A program made the position numbers and the translations under genes. The notes under the pieces were generated by a model. It did not search any database. It worked only from the letters and a program-made list of their open reading frames with translations, and was not told where the DNA came from. A stretch of 64,000 nucleotides of DNA from Cladosporium sp. IMV 00045 (lineage: Eukaryota; Ascomycota; Dothideomycetes; Cladosporiales; Cladosporiaceae), in contig MSJI02000915.1 of NCBI GenBank assembly GCA_001931905.2, positions 1 through 64,000 on the forward strand, read 5' to 3'. How positions within the stretch are numbered: the stretch's first letter is position 1; each line of letters starts with the position of its first letter. Positions 54,368-63,912 of the stretch are shown here, one piece after another.

Positions 54368-56863
54368 ATGGGCGACATGGGCATGATGGACTTCGAGAAA
54401 ACATTAGTACGGGACGATGTCCTAGCGCAGTTGCCGGCACCACTCACAGAGACGGGATTGTTCCAGACCATTGCAAGCCAATCTGCCTCTCTACCTGTCC
54501 TGGTCGTCCTGGATGACGATCCTACTGGAACGCAAACCTGCCACGACATCAATGTGTTGACAGTATGGGATCAGGAAACTCTACTTGAGGAGTTCAACTC
54601 CGGCTCAGGCGGATTCTTCATTCTCACCAATTCTCGAGCTTTGCCAACTCCGGAAGCCCGAACACTCATCACCACCATTTGTCAAGCTGTAAAGGAAACA
54701 GCGAAACTCAGCGAGAAGGAGTTTGAGATAGTGCTCAGAGGCGACTCGACTTTGCGTGGCCATTTCCCCGATGAGCCGGAAGTGGCAGAAGAGGTGTGCG
54801 GCAAAGCCGATGCTTGGATCTTGGCTCCCTTCTTCAGACAAGGAGGAAGATTGACAATCAACGACATCCACTATGTTGCTAGTCCTGACGGTTCGCTGGT
54901 TCCGGCTGCGCAGACTCCCTTCGCCAAAGATGCGACCTTTGGCTACAAAAACTCCAATCTTCGGGAATATGTCGTCGAGAAATCGAAGGGTAGCATAAGC
55001 CCCGAGCGTGTGCACTCTGTATCTCTGGAAGACATCCGTATCGGTGGCCATGCTCGCGTCGCAGAAGCTCTTCTGGCGCTTCCGGCGGGCTCTGTTGTCA
55101 TTGTCAATGCAGTGGTCGACACCGATATGGAGGTCTTCGTTCAAGGCCTTTTAGAGGCTCAGAAACAAGGCAAAAGATACATCTATCGCACCGGAGCCGC
55201 ATTTGTATCCACTCGCCTCGGTATCGAGCAAATCCCTCCGCTCACACCTACCGATCTGCAAATGGATGTATCTCCCAAGGCGCCTGGAGGATTGATCATT
55301 GCCGGCTCATATGTTCCGAAGACAACGGCACAACTAGAGTCACTCATCACCGGGAGCGGCGAAAGCTTGCATCGCATAGTGCTGGACGTTGAAGCTCTTC
55401 TGCAGGGTGCAGAGACATCACAGCAGACAATACTGGATGCCACAAACGAGGCTGGGCGACGGATTCTGAACGGCGAAGACGTGCTCATCATGACCAGCCG
55501 CAAGCTGATTACTGGCGCTGATGAGATCTCCAGCCTTAAGATCGGCAGTGTGGTCGCAGCGGCACTTGTCTTGTTTCTTCGTATGCTCATACCAAGGCCA
55601 CGCTATGTGATCGCCAAGGGAGGCATCACCAGCTCCGACGCTGCTACGAAAAGTCTAGGGTTCCGCCGCGCAAAGATCCGTGGACAAGCTGCCTCCGGAG
55701 TTCCACTTTGGCAATGCGTGGAAGAGTCCTCAAAATACCCTGGTATCACATACGTTGTCTTCCCTGGCAATGTTGGCGAGGACACGACGCTGCGTGATCT
55801 CGTGGCGAGCTGGGCGAAGGCGCCCAAGGGAACTGAGGTCGCCCCCAAGATGGAATACCAGAGGCTTGGGAACAGTGGTCTCAAGATCTCGCGGATAGTC
55901 TTGGGCTGTATGACTTTCGGAAACCCGAACTGGGAAGGCAGTCCTTGGGTTTTGCCGGAGGAAGATGCTTTGCCTCTGCTGAAGAAGGCATATGATGTCG
56001 GCATCAACACCTGGGAAACCGCAGACACATACTCCAACGGCCAATCTGAGTCGATCATCGGCAAAGCACTTCAAGTCTACGGCATTCCTCGCAGCAAAGT
56101 CATCATCATGACAAAACTCTTCTATCCAGTACTCGAAGGTAACCCCGACGCCAGACCACAGCCAGCTCGCAACGAAGGCGCACTAGTCAATCAGATGGGC
56201 CTCAGCCGCAAGCACATCTTCGATGCTGTAGACGCTTCACTACGTCGCCTGAACACCCACTACATTGACGTACTCCAACTGCACCGGCTTGACCAAGAAA
56301 CCGACCCCGAGGAAATCATGGGTGCACTCCATGATCTTGTCAAAGCCGGGAAAGTCCACTACCTTGGCGGATCTAGCATGTACACATGGCAGTTCGCCCG
56401 CTTACAATACACCGCTAAATCTCGCGGCTGGACACCTTTCACTAGCATGTCCGGCTTGTACAACCTTCTGTACCGCGAAGAAGAGCGTGAGATGAATCCA
56501 TTTTGTCGAGCCGAGGGCGTTGGCTTGATCCCTTGGAGTCCGATTGCGAGAGGACTGCTCACCAGACCCTATGCACAGGAGACAGAGCGTAGCTTGCAAG
56601 ACGTGAAGGCCAAGAAGTGGTTCCAAGGACGGCAGAACGAGGAGATCGTCACTCGGGTGGAAAAGATGGCAGCGAAGAAGGGCTGCAGCATGTCGAGCTT
56701 AGCCGTCGCTTGGCTCTTGCATAAGGGAGCTTGTCCCATCGTCGGCCTGAACAGCGTGAGCCGAATTGAGAAGGTATCGGAAGCGCTTTCGGTCAGCTTG
56801 TCTAAGGAGGAGATGCACCATCTGGAGGAGATGTATCTGCCACTTCAGGTCCAGGCTATGTAA
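54368..56863 (+). CDS. Four-carbon acid-sugar kinase (OtnK family) fused to aldo/keto reductase
   Basis: Single exon, 831 aa, without stop between two complete enzymes. Residues ~1-490 are a four-carbon acid-sugar kinase (OtnK/DtnK, formerly DUF1537): VLVVLDDDPTGTQTCHD, FFILTNSRALP, EIVLRGDSTLRGHFP, APFFRQGGRLTINDIHYV, and the nucleotide-binding half with GLIIAGSYVPKTTAQ, VIAKGGITSSD and FPGNVGED. From Met495 a full AKR follows: LGNSGLKISRIVLGCMTFG, Asp/Tyr in TADTYSNGQSE, Lys in IIMTKLF, His in LQLHRLD and a cofactor-binding C terminus. Bacterial kinases of this family phosphorylate erythronate- or threonate-derived keto acids. The fusion implies consecutive or linked steps; I know of no described fungal enzyme with this pair. 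Confidence 0.9.
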   Translation: MGDMGMMDFEKTLVRDDVLAQLPAPLTETGLFQTIASQSASLPVLVVLDDDPTGTQTCHDINVLTVWDQETLLEEFNSGSGGFFILTNSRALPTPEARTLITTICQAVKETAKLSEKEFEIVLRGDSTLRGHFPDEPEVAEEVCGKADAWILAPFFRQGGRLTINDIHYVASPDGSLVPAAQTPFAKDATFGYKNSNLREYVVEKSKGSISPERVHSVSLEDIRIGGHARVAEALLALPAGSVVIVNAVVDTDMEVFVQGLLEAQKQGKRYIYRTGAAFVSTRLGIEQIPPLTPTDLQMDVSPKAPGGLIIAGSYVPKTTAQLESLITGSGESLHRIVLDVEALLQGAETSQQTILDATNEAGRRILNGEDVLIMTSRKLITGADEISSLKIGSVVAAALVLFLRMLIPRPRYVIAKGGITSSDAATKSLGFRRAKIRGQAASGVPLWQCVEESSKYPGITYVVFPGNVGEDTTLRDLVASWAKAPKGTEVAPKMEYQRLGNSGLKISRIVLGCMTFGNPNWEGSPWVLPEEDALPLLKKAYDVGINTWETADTYSNGQSESIIGKALQVYGIPRSKVIIMTKLFYPVLEGNPDARPQPARNEGALVNQMGLSRKHIFDAVDASLRRLNTHYIDVLQLHRLDQETDPEEIMGALHDLVKAGKVHYLGGSSMYTWQFARLQYTAKSRGWTPFTSMSGLYNLLYREEEREMNPFCRAEGVGLIPWSPIARGLLTRPYAQETERSLQDVKAKKWFQGRQNEEIVTRVEKMAAKKGCSMSSLAVAWLLHKGACPIVGLNSVSRIEKVSEALSVSLSKEEMHHLEEMYLPLQVQAM

Positions 56864-57386
56864 ATTGTTCGCAATGGTATTTCACTGTTCCAAATTGCCC
56901 AAATGAATGACAATATTTCCGCTCGATAGCCCGTAACTAAACTCTGATCATTCCTGACACCACATTCTCAGCGGACATGGGTTCGATCCCAGAGATACGC
57001 TTGACGGTAACGCGGGTATCGTGAAACGATCGAGTCACGATTATCGCCATGATGGAGGGTCGCGCATTCGTCTCCGGGCCCAGCTCGGAGATCAACCGCC
57101 GGTCTTCAGGTCATTGGTTTCCGTTGTCAGCCTACCCAACGGAAGTGGATTTGCTTCAAGGATATGCCACGCTCCGGTATGTTCCTTGATACAGCGCGGC
57201 ATCCGGATGTCTAGTCATCGGTATTCGTATGATGCGATGTTAGTAGGAGTATATATCACATTTATGAGGTGCTAGTATGTCGATGACATTCCTTTGAGAC
57301 TGCGTACGATTTGCCAGCAGAGACTTGGACAGCCTTCTTACAACCACGAACGTTAATTTCCCCCTTCGTCTCTAATCCAAACAAAC
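56864..57386. other. Intergenic, promoter of the DenD-like gene
   Basis: CGGCATCCG (57198-57206) is an inverted CGG pair of the kind bound by Zn2Cys6 dimers. A tRNA B-box-like GGTTCGATCCC at 56980-56990 has no tRNA around it. Confidence 0.35.
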
Positions 57387-58376
57387 ATGGGAAGCATCGA
57401 ATCGCCCGACATGAAGATTCTGATCACTGGTGCCGCCGGGTTCATCGGCCAGGCTTTGGCCGCCGCCCTGATGGAACAGTCGCCATCAGCAACGATCATT
57501 CTGACAGATGTTGTCGAACCCTTGGTCCCATCAGTCAAGGGACATTCTGGCGATGCTGTCAAAACACTTGCCGCAGACTTGACCTCCAAGGATGTATGTG
57601 ACAGCCTGTTCACCTCAGACCTTACACATGCCTACCTCCTGCACGGCATCATGTCCGGCGCAGCTGAAGCAAACTACGACCTGGGTCTCCGAGTCAACGT
57701 CGATTCCATGCGCTACGTGGCAGATGCTCTCAGACGGCACACCAAGAAAGAGCCAACAAGGGTAGTCTTCCCATCCAGCCTCGCGGTTTTCGGTCCATCA
57801 GGGCCCGGTGACGTCGTCACGGAAGGCACAATGCCGCAGCCAAGATCGTCCTACGGTGCAGAGAAAGCAATGGTAGAGTTGCTGATCAACGACCTATCCC
57901 GACGAGGAGCAATCGATGCCCGCATCGTGCGTCTCCCAACCATCATCGTACGACCCGGCAAGCCCACGGGCGCGGCATCGTCGTTCTGCTCAGGTATCAT
58001 CCGCGAGCCTCTGAATGGCGAGGTATCCGAGCTCCCCGTGCCAAAGAGCCTTAAGCTTTGGGTTTCATCGACGAGGACGGTGATTCGCAATCTCGTCAAA
58101 GCGAAGGACGTCCCGGCAGCTGCTTTTGGCGATGCTACGAGGATCGTAAACCTGCCGGGCATCACTGTCACTGTCGAGCAGATGCTACAGGCGTTGGCAG
58201 ACGTTGGGGGTGAGAAGGCATCGAAACTAGTGCAAGAGAAACCGGACGCCAACGTCGAGAAGATCGTTGGTTCGTGGCCGGCAGTGTTTGATGTGGCGAA
58301 GGCGAAGAAGTTGGGTTTCTATGATGATGTACCCCTTTCACAGGCAGTGCGGGACTACATTGAGGATTACCAGTAG
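57387..58376 (+). CDS. DenD-like D-erythronate dehydrogenase (extended SDR)
   Basis: Single exon, 329 aa. An NAD-dependent epimerase-type SDR: KILITGAAGFIGQALA (dinucleotide loop), VVFPSSLAVFG (Ser) and SSYGAEKAMVEL (Tyr-x3-Lys). The downstream features ARIVRLPTIIVRPGKPTGAA, FCSGIIREPLNGE, VNLPGITVTV and VGSWPAVFD are characteristic of DenD, the bacterial D-erythronate 2-dehydrogenase, and set it apart from UDP-sugar epimerases. DenD makes 2-oxo-tetronate, which after isomerisation is the substrate type of OtnK; the OtnK fusion lies 523 bp upstream on the same strand. Close similarity to the bacterial family is a judgement from remembered motifs. Confidence 0.87.
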   Translation: MGSIESPDMKILITGAAGFIGQALAAALMEQSPSATIILTDVVEPLVPSVKGHSGDAVKTLAADLTSKDVCDSLFTSDLTHAYLLHGIMSGAAEANYDLGLRVNVDSMRYVADALRRHTKKEPTRVVFPSSLAVFGPSGPGDVVTEGTMPQPRSSYGAEKAMVELLINDLSRRGAIDARIVRLPTIIVRPGKPTGAASSFCSGIIREPLNGEVSELPVPKSLKLWVSSTRTVIRNLVKAKDVPAAAFGDATRIVNLPGITVTVEQMLQALADVGGEKASKLVQEKPDANVEKIVGSWPAVFDVAKAKKLGFYDDVPLSQAVRDYIEDYQ

Positions 58377-58752
58377 ATACTTAATCTATGAATAACGGTT
58401 CAGGTTTGAGTTACTGATTTGCCGGTTTCTAAGTTGCTAGTAAACACCAAGTTGCATTCCAATATCTCGGCCAACCACCTATTTCCACCGTGAAAAACTT
58501 TCGTGGAAAGCGCTCTGCGACATGATGACTGGATCTCAGTGTGTACTGCAACTCTTATCGCAAAGAAGCGGGTCTCGCATACCAAGATCAAACAAAAGAT
58601 GTTCGAAGATATTTTAGGCATCTGAAATCGATATATTCAGCGTCAGAATTTGTTTCTGCCAATTATAAACCAGCTGACTGATTTGGAGGTAGAGCTCTTT
58701 TATGTCTATGCGTGCATTATCATTACGTGTGTACAAGTTCGCTATCTATCTC
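58377..58752. other. Convergent intergenic region
   Basis: The DenD-like gene and the BNR gene end towards each other. Nothing else seen. Confidence 0.35.
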
Positions 58753-59931
58753 CTAAGCACTAATGTCCTCTGGTCGCAGCTGAACGTATTTGATCATCTG
58801 CCTCCAGAAGGTAAAAGCAATGTGCACAGTACCATCTGCACCAAGCGCCATACTGGGGTAGGACAACTCGCGGTTCAGCTTCTGCTCGCTGTTGTTTGTC
58901 ATGCAATACCCGTCACCCTCCTCCAACACTCTGTGGCTGAACGTCTTTCCATCGTCATCACTCCATGCGAGACACAGTGGTGCTCTTGGAGCGCCCCAGA
59001 AGGCTTGTCGCCCAGCATGCTTGCTCTCTTGATTGGCTCGCTCATCACCCTCCTCCTTGACATCGTCGTACAGTCCCTCACGCTGTCCGTTGGCTTTGGC
59101 CTTTGATGAGTGGTTGTAGACAACAAGTACCCGGCCAGATGGAAGAACATTGAAGCAGATACCAGCATTTGGGTTTGGTAGGCTAGTAGGGCGAGGCTCG
59201 GTCCAGTCAAGGGCGTTTGGTGAGGTGGCGACGTAGATGTTGTCTGCCCAGCGGCTGCGGAAAAGGCCAAGGTAGCTGCCGTCATTCAGGCGTTGGACTT
59301 CCATGTGAACCGCGCCGAAACTGTTGGGTACTTCTCTCTCCATCCAGGTCTTGCCCTGGTCTGATGAAACACGGACCGCAGAGATGTCGTCGTTTCCAAT
59401 CCAGCGTGTGCCTGGCTCTGCACGACATTTGAAGATGGGAATGAGCCATTCGCCGCCATCGAGAATAATCATGGGCTGCCTGATAAACGTTCCAGGCTCG
59501 GAGAAGAAAACAACCGGCGAGCTCCAAGTCTTTCCCTCATCATGAGAGACTTGCTGCTTCACAACTGCGGAGTCTTGGTCTCCCGCGTTCTGAGAGGTGT
59601 AGAGTAGCCAGATCTCGCCTGAAGGAGTTTTGAAGAGAACGGGGTTCTGTTCGCTGCGGGTGTTGTCGAAGGTTACTTGCTGAGCATCAGACCATTCTCT
59701 TCTTGCTGACGAGAGGCGAGACGTATAAATGCTGATGTCTTTCTTTCCCTCTTGGCTTCCACCAAACCAAGCACAGAGCACATCGCCATCGTCAAGAATG
59801 AGCAGATTGGAGGCGTGGCACTGTGCTGTTTTGGAGGGAATAAAGCTGGTGGAGTGTCGAAGAGGGGTTTGTGTGAGGGTGAGAACGCGGTCGTTGCCTG
59901 TGAGGCTGAAATCATCGCCGTAGCTGCCCAT
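58753..59931 (-). CDS. BNR/Asp-box beta-propeller protein (sialidase-like fold)
   Basis: Single exon, 392 aa, no signal peptide. Asp-box-type repeats are visible: SHDEGKTWSSPVVF, SSDQGKTWMEREV and SDDDGKTFSHRVL, with HASNLLILDDGDVLCAWFGG near the start and LSYPSMALGADGTVHIAFTF near the end. This is the six- or seven-bladed BNR_2 propeller found in sialidases and in families such as the L-rhamnose-glucuronate lyases/hydrolases. The usual sialidase Arg triad is not obvious. In this neighbourhood an intracellular role on an acidic oligosaccharide is attractive, but that is inference. Confidence 0.82.
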   Translation of the reverse strand: MGSYGDDFSLTGNDRVLTLTQTPLRHSTSFIPSKTAQCHASNLLILDDGDVLCAWFGGSQEGKKDISIYTSRLSSARREWSDAQQVTFDNTRSEQNPVLFKTPSGEIWLLYTSQNAGDQDSAVVKQQVSHDEGKTWSSPVVFFSEPGTFIRQPMIILDGGEWLIPIFKCRAEPGTRWIGNDDISAVRVSSDQGKTWMEREVPNSFGAVHMEVQRLNDGSYLGLFRSRWADNIYVATSPNALDWTEPRPTSLPNPNAGICFNVLPSGRVLVVYNHSSKAKANGQREGLYDDVKEEGDERANQESKHAGRQAFWGAPRAPLCLAWSDDDGKTFSHRVLEEGDGYCMTNNSEQKLNRELSYPSMALGADGTVHIAFTFWRQMIKYVQLRPEDISA

Positions 59932-60587
59932 GCTGATGATGATTGAGTTGAAGTCTGTGTGATGTTCGAGAATGCTACGATGTTCTCAAGTGCTCTTCCT
60001 CGTCAAAGGATGATGTTTGCAAGTATCTCTTGAGTCTCAGCCTAACACGGATGTTCGAACATTATGTATGCGTATTCGTCGAGAACGTCGGCGGCGCATC
60101 AGATGCTTCCCATCAAGATGTTGCGGTCTTCGATCCACCGACAGAGTTTCGACCCCATTTCCATGTCGCTGGACTCCGATGAAATCCGGGCGGAGACTTG
60201 TCCGGATACCTCGGAAGTGAGGTTCCGAATTGATAACTCACAAAAAGTATGTCTGATAAGGCCGGTATTATACGACACCAAATGGTTTGAGTGCTCAACA
60301 AACTTCCTATCGAACTCTTGACTTCAACAACACCATCACCCTCAACCGTTCTCCGCATCTCCGCCGCCACTTTCCCCAGTACCCCAGTTGTTCAATGCGG
60401 AGGAGCCAGGTTCCGCTGCTGGCCAGCCCTCCGAGGGCTTGTTGGGCAGGTCAGGGTTTGACTGTATCGCACGTGGATATAGCCTGGTTCGACCCCAAGC
60501 AATGTCAAGACTTGGACAAGAAGTGACCAAGAATCTTGGTATAGCCCACCATACATTGGCAATCTCTTGTCTTTCTTCGACATCGAC
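59932..60587. promoter_or_regulatory. Divergent promoter, BNR gene and transporter
   Basis: 656 bp between divergent ATGs. CCGGATACCTCGG (60202-60214) is an everted CCG/CGG pair and could be a Zn2Cys6 target; not tested against the other promoters beyond inspection. No gene seen. Confidence 0.35.
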
Positions 60588-62515
60588 ATGGCGGGCGGAA
60601 CCTCCATCTGGGCCAGCAAAGAGGCCAAAACAGATCCCAAGGAGATCTTCAACGGACGCCTGCTTTATCTGCTCATCACGGTGGCATGGGCAGGCTGCTT
60701 TTATGGCTTCGACTCTGGTAATATCGGGGGTATCCTGACGCTACCTTCATTCGAGAATGCTTTTGGACTCAACGACCTACCCCAGGAGGAGCTTGATGAC
60801 CGCAAGGGAACCATTGCTGCCATGCTTGCTGCTGGTGGCTCGCTAGGTGCCATTCTTGCTGCCCCGACGTCTGATTATCTTGGTCGCAAATGGTCGGTCT
60901 TTGCTTGGGGCATTGTCTTCATGATCGGTGCAGTCATGCAGATGATCGCTGATTACGACGTGCTTTTGGCTGGCCGCTTCATCGGAGGCATGGGCGTCGG
61001 TGCCAGCAGCATGCTTTCTCCTCAGTTTCTCGCAGAGAACAGCCCAAAGTCAGTCCGCGGATCTATGACGGCCAGCTACAACCTTATGATTGTGCTTTCG
61101 CTCATGTTGGCATTCTGGGTCAACTACGGAGTCAGCCTTTGGACACGCCCTGGCGTCGAGACTGATAATACTCAATGGAGAACTGCGATGGGTATGTCTT
61201 CATATACTGGAATCGTAAGGAGAGACCTGCTAATATTTTGACAGGCATTCAGCTTATTCCAGGTGGTCTCATGTGTATCATGATTCCTTTGGTCCCGGAA
61301 ACACCTCGCTTCCTTATCAACCACGGCAAGTCGGAGCAAGGCTTGAAGAATCTCACCAAGCTGAGAAAGCTTCCTGCGGATCATCCATATGTCCAAACGG
61401 AGTATCAAGAAATAGATGCCCAGTTCCGTCATGAGCAGGAAAATCACAAGGGTCACAACTACTGGGTTGTTCTGCAAGACGTCTTTACAGACAAGAGTAA
61501 CTTCCAGCGCTTCTTCTTGGTATTTTCAACATCTCCCCTGTTAGTCGTCTGTGGTGGCAACATCTAATAAGTACCAGGCTGTTAGTCTGTTCCTCTTCCA
61601 CAAGTTCACCGGCACCGACAGCCTCAACTACTATGCGCCAAGGATCTTCGAACTCATCGGAGTGAAGGGTGGATCTTCCAGCCTTTTGACCACGGTGAGT
61701 AACCATGTGACTTGCGCCTGACAGGAAAACAATAATGACTGACCGTCTCACAGGGTGTTTATGGTGTTGTCAAGGTTGTGACCACTATCTTCTACGTGGC
61801 ATTCCTTGTCGAGTAAGTTCACTTTGCAGCGATCAATCGATAACTCGCTGACAGAATGCAGCCGTGTTGGAAGACGACTTCCCCTCCTTGTTGGCGCCAG
61901 TATGCAAGCCACTGCTATGCTTTATCTCGCCCTCTACATCCGCTTCTCCGACTCCAGCGCTCAAAACGGCGACGTTGGAGGTACACCTGCTGGTGGTATT
62001 GTCGGCATTGTCTTCATCTACATCTACGCCTTTGGATGGTCTTTCGGTCACTCAGTAGCACCCTACGTGGTGGCCGCTGAGATCTTCCCATCCAGAATTG
62101 TAAGCCTCACCTCAAACCGTCGTACGACCTTCATCTAACATTCCTCAAGCGATCCTTCTGCATGAGTTTCTGCTTCTTCGTCAACTGGATCGTCGACTAC
62201 GGAATCACCCGCGCTACCCCCAACATGATCACCGAAATGGGTTACGGCACCTTCCTTCTCTACGCAATGCTCACCTACCTCGGTGTGATCTTCATCTACT
62301 TCTGCCTGCCTGAGATGAAGGGCAGATCGATCGAGTCCATGGACGACTTGTTCCAGCGTCCGCTTTGGACAATGTGGAAGCATGCATACCCAACGGAGGA
62401 CGAGAAGGTGAGGCACGATGTGCAAGAATCCAGGCAAATGGACAAATTGGAAGCTGCTACTGATGAGGGGGGAGGAAAAGATTCGAATACCTCGGTTCAC
62501 GTGGAGCGAGCATGA
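60588..62515 (+). CDS. MFS sugar transporter (HXT/quinate type)
   Basis: Six exons: 60588-61191, 61245-61519, 61578-61694, 61754-61812, 61862-62099 and 62150-62515; introns 49-59 nt; 552 aa. I use the ATG at 60588 (MAGGTSIWASKEAK); the frame upstream has no ATG. Twelve hydrophobic segments carry sugar-porter signatures: GCFYGFDSGNIGG, DYLGRKWSVF, GRFIGGMGVGA, VPETPRFLINHGK, FHKFTGTDSLNYYAP, DRVGRRLPLL and PEMKGRSIESMD. It would import a sugar or sugar acid across the plasma membrane. Divergent from the BNR gene, within the sugar-acid group. The second intron reads partly open, so a careless model would truncate the protein at 61567. Confidence 0.92.
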
Positions 62516-62873
62516 TTATGTTTTATGATTAACGTCTGTACTATCGTGGTTGGGGCTCCTGGTTTAGGTCCTCGGTTTTATATTCAAAGCAACGATTTAT
62601 TCTGGTGCTGACCTCGAATCACGATTAATTAGCGATCAAGAAAGCTATTGAGATGATTGGCTAGATCACTTGTAACCGTAAGCCCGTTCATTCATTGCAA
62701 GAAGATGAGCAGCGACAGTTTTCAGACTGGGGACATCCCTGATCAATAATACACGATGACATGAAAAAGTGGCCCAAAGCAATAATTCACCTGTCGTGCT
62801 TGGTCGATCAATCAGCTCCGGAAACAAGAATCATGCACATGTCTTGAGAACAACCTTCTTCGATGTCGATGCT
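62516..62873. other. Convergent intergenic region
   Basis: The transporter and the SDR end towards each other. Nothing else seen. Confidence 0.35.
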
Positions 62874-63912
62874 CTATAATCTTGCACTGACGTTGGGAAC
62901 GCCAGTGTTCTGTGTCGCGAGGCTATCTGCTTTGAGTGCAGGCCTGTCTGCTTTTCCAGCAGTGGTCTGCCTCGGTCAGCAAATCTCCAAACTCAAAGGG
63001 ATACACTCTGCGACTTACCCCTCCGTCTACAGGCATGATCAAGCCTGTAATCCACTTCGCTTCTCGACTGCACAAGAAAAGCACGGCGTAACCAACATCC
63101 CACGCATCGCCTTCTCTCTTCATAAGATTTTGTCCGATTCGGGCTTGTCTCAGCTCATCGGTCATACCCCGTCCTTTCACCATTGGAGTGAAGACCATTC
63201 CAGGAGCGACACAGTTGACTCTGATGTTCTCCTGTCCATGTTGGGAGGCCATTGCCCGTGTCATCTGAATGATTGCGCCTTTGGTCGTGGGATAAAGCAA
63301 GCTTGGGTTACCGCCGAGAAGTCCAGACACTGATGACATGTTGACAATTGAGCCGCGACCATTCTTCCGCATGTGAGGTATCACGTGTCTTGCGGTCAAC
63401 ACCATGCTCGTCAGGTTGATCCTGAGGTCGCGATCCCATGCATCCATGTCAACGGCAGTAGCATCTCCCATTGCACCACCAACACCAACTGCGATTGCCA
63501 TCGTTAGTAATCATGCGCTGGCGAAGTACTCGCAGGCAGATACACACCAATGTTGACAAGGATATCGATACGGCCAAAAAGGTCAACGGCACGCTGCACA
63601 GCTTGTTTGACATTCTCCTCGCTTGTAACATCAACCTTGACGACTTCGGAAGAGCCGCCTTCAGCATCGATCGTTTCCTTCGTGTCGTACGCCCATTGCT
63701 CGTTGAAGTCGAACAGGGCGACCTTTGCACCTTGGCGCGCAAGCAGAATAGCACAGGCTCGTCCGTTACCGATCTCGCCTGTACAGAGGTTAGGAACAGA
63801 TGTCATAATGGCACTGTCAACATTGGGACGCACCTTTGATCCTTGAGCCGGCTCCGCTAACGATTGCGACATCCCCGCTGAGATCAAATGCTTGGGCTGG
63901 TCTGTGAGCCAT
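62874..63912 (-). CDS. Short-chain dehydrogenase/reductase
   Basis: Four minus-strand exons: 63912-63834, 63778-63548, 63488-63019 and 62966-62874, introns 55, 59 and 52 nt; 290 aa. It begins MAHRPAQAFDLSGDVAIVSG and shows a classical SDR core: GNGRACAILLARQGAKVALFD, IDILVNIGVGVGG (NAG variant), the catalytic Ser/Tyr/Lys in NMSSVSG and YPTTKGA, and VNCVAPGMVFTPM. The last exon supplies the usual end, VDGGTTAGKADRPALKADSL. The glycine loop (SGAGSRIKGEIGNGRA) has a longer insert than normal. A substrate cannot be named; position suggests a sugar-derived alcohol or keto acid. Confidence 0.88.

Noticed and set aside
56970..57000. tRNA B-box-like GGTTCGATCCC
   Set aside because: T stem is incomplete and no acceptor stem, A box or anticodon arm can be built around it.
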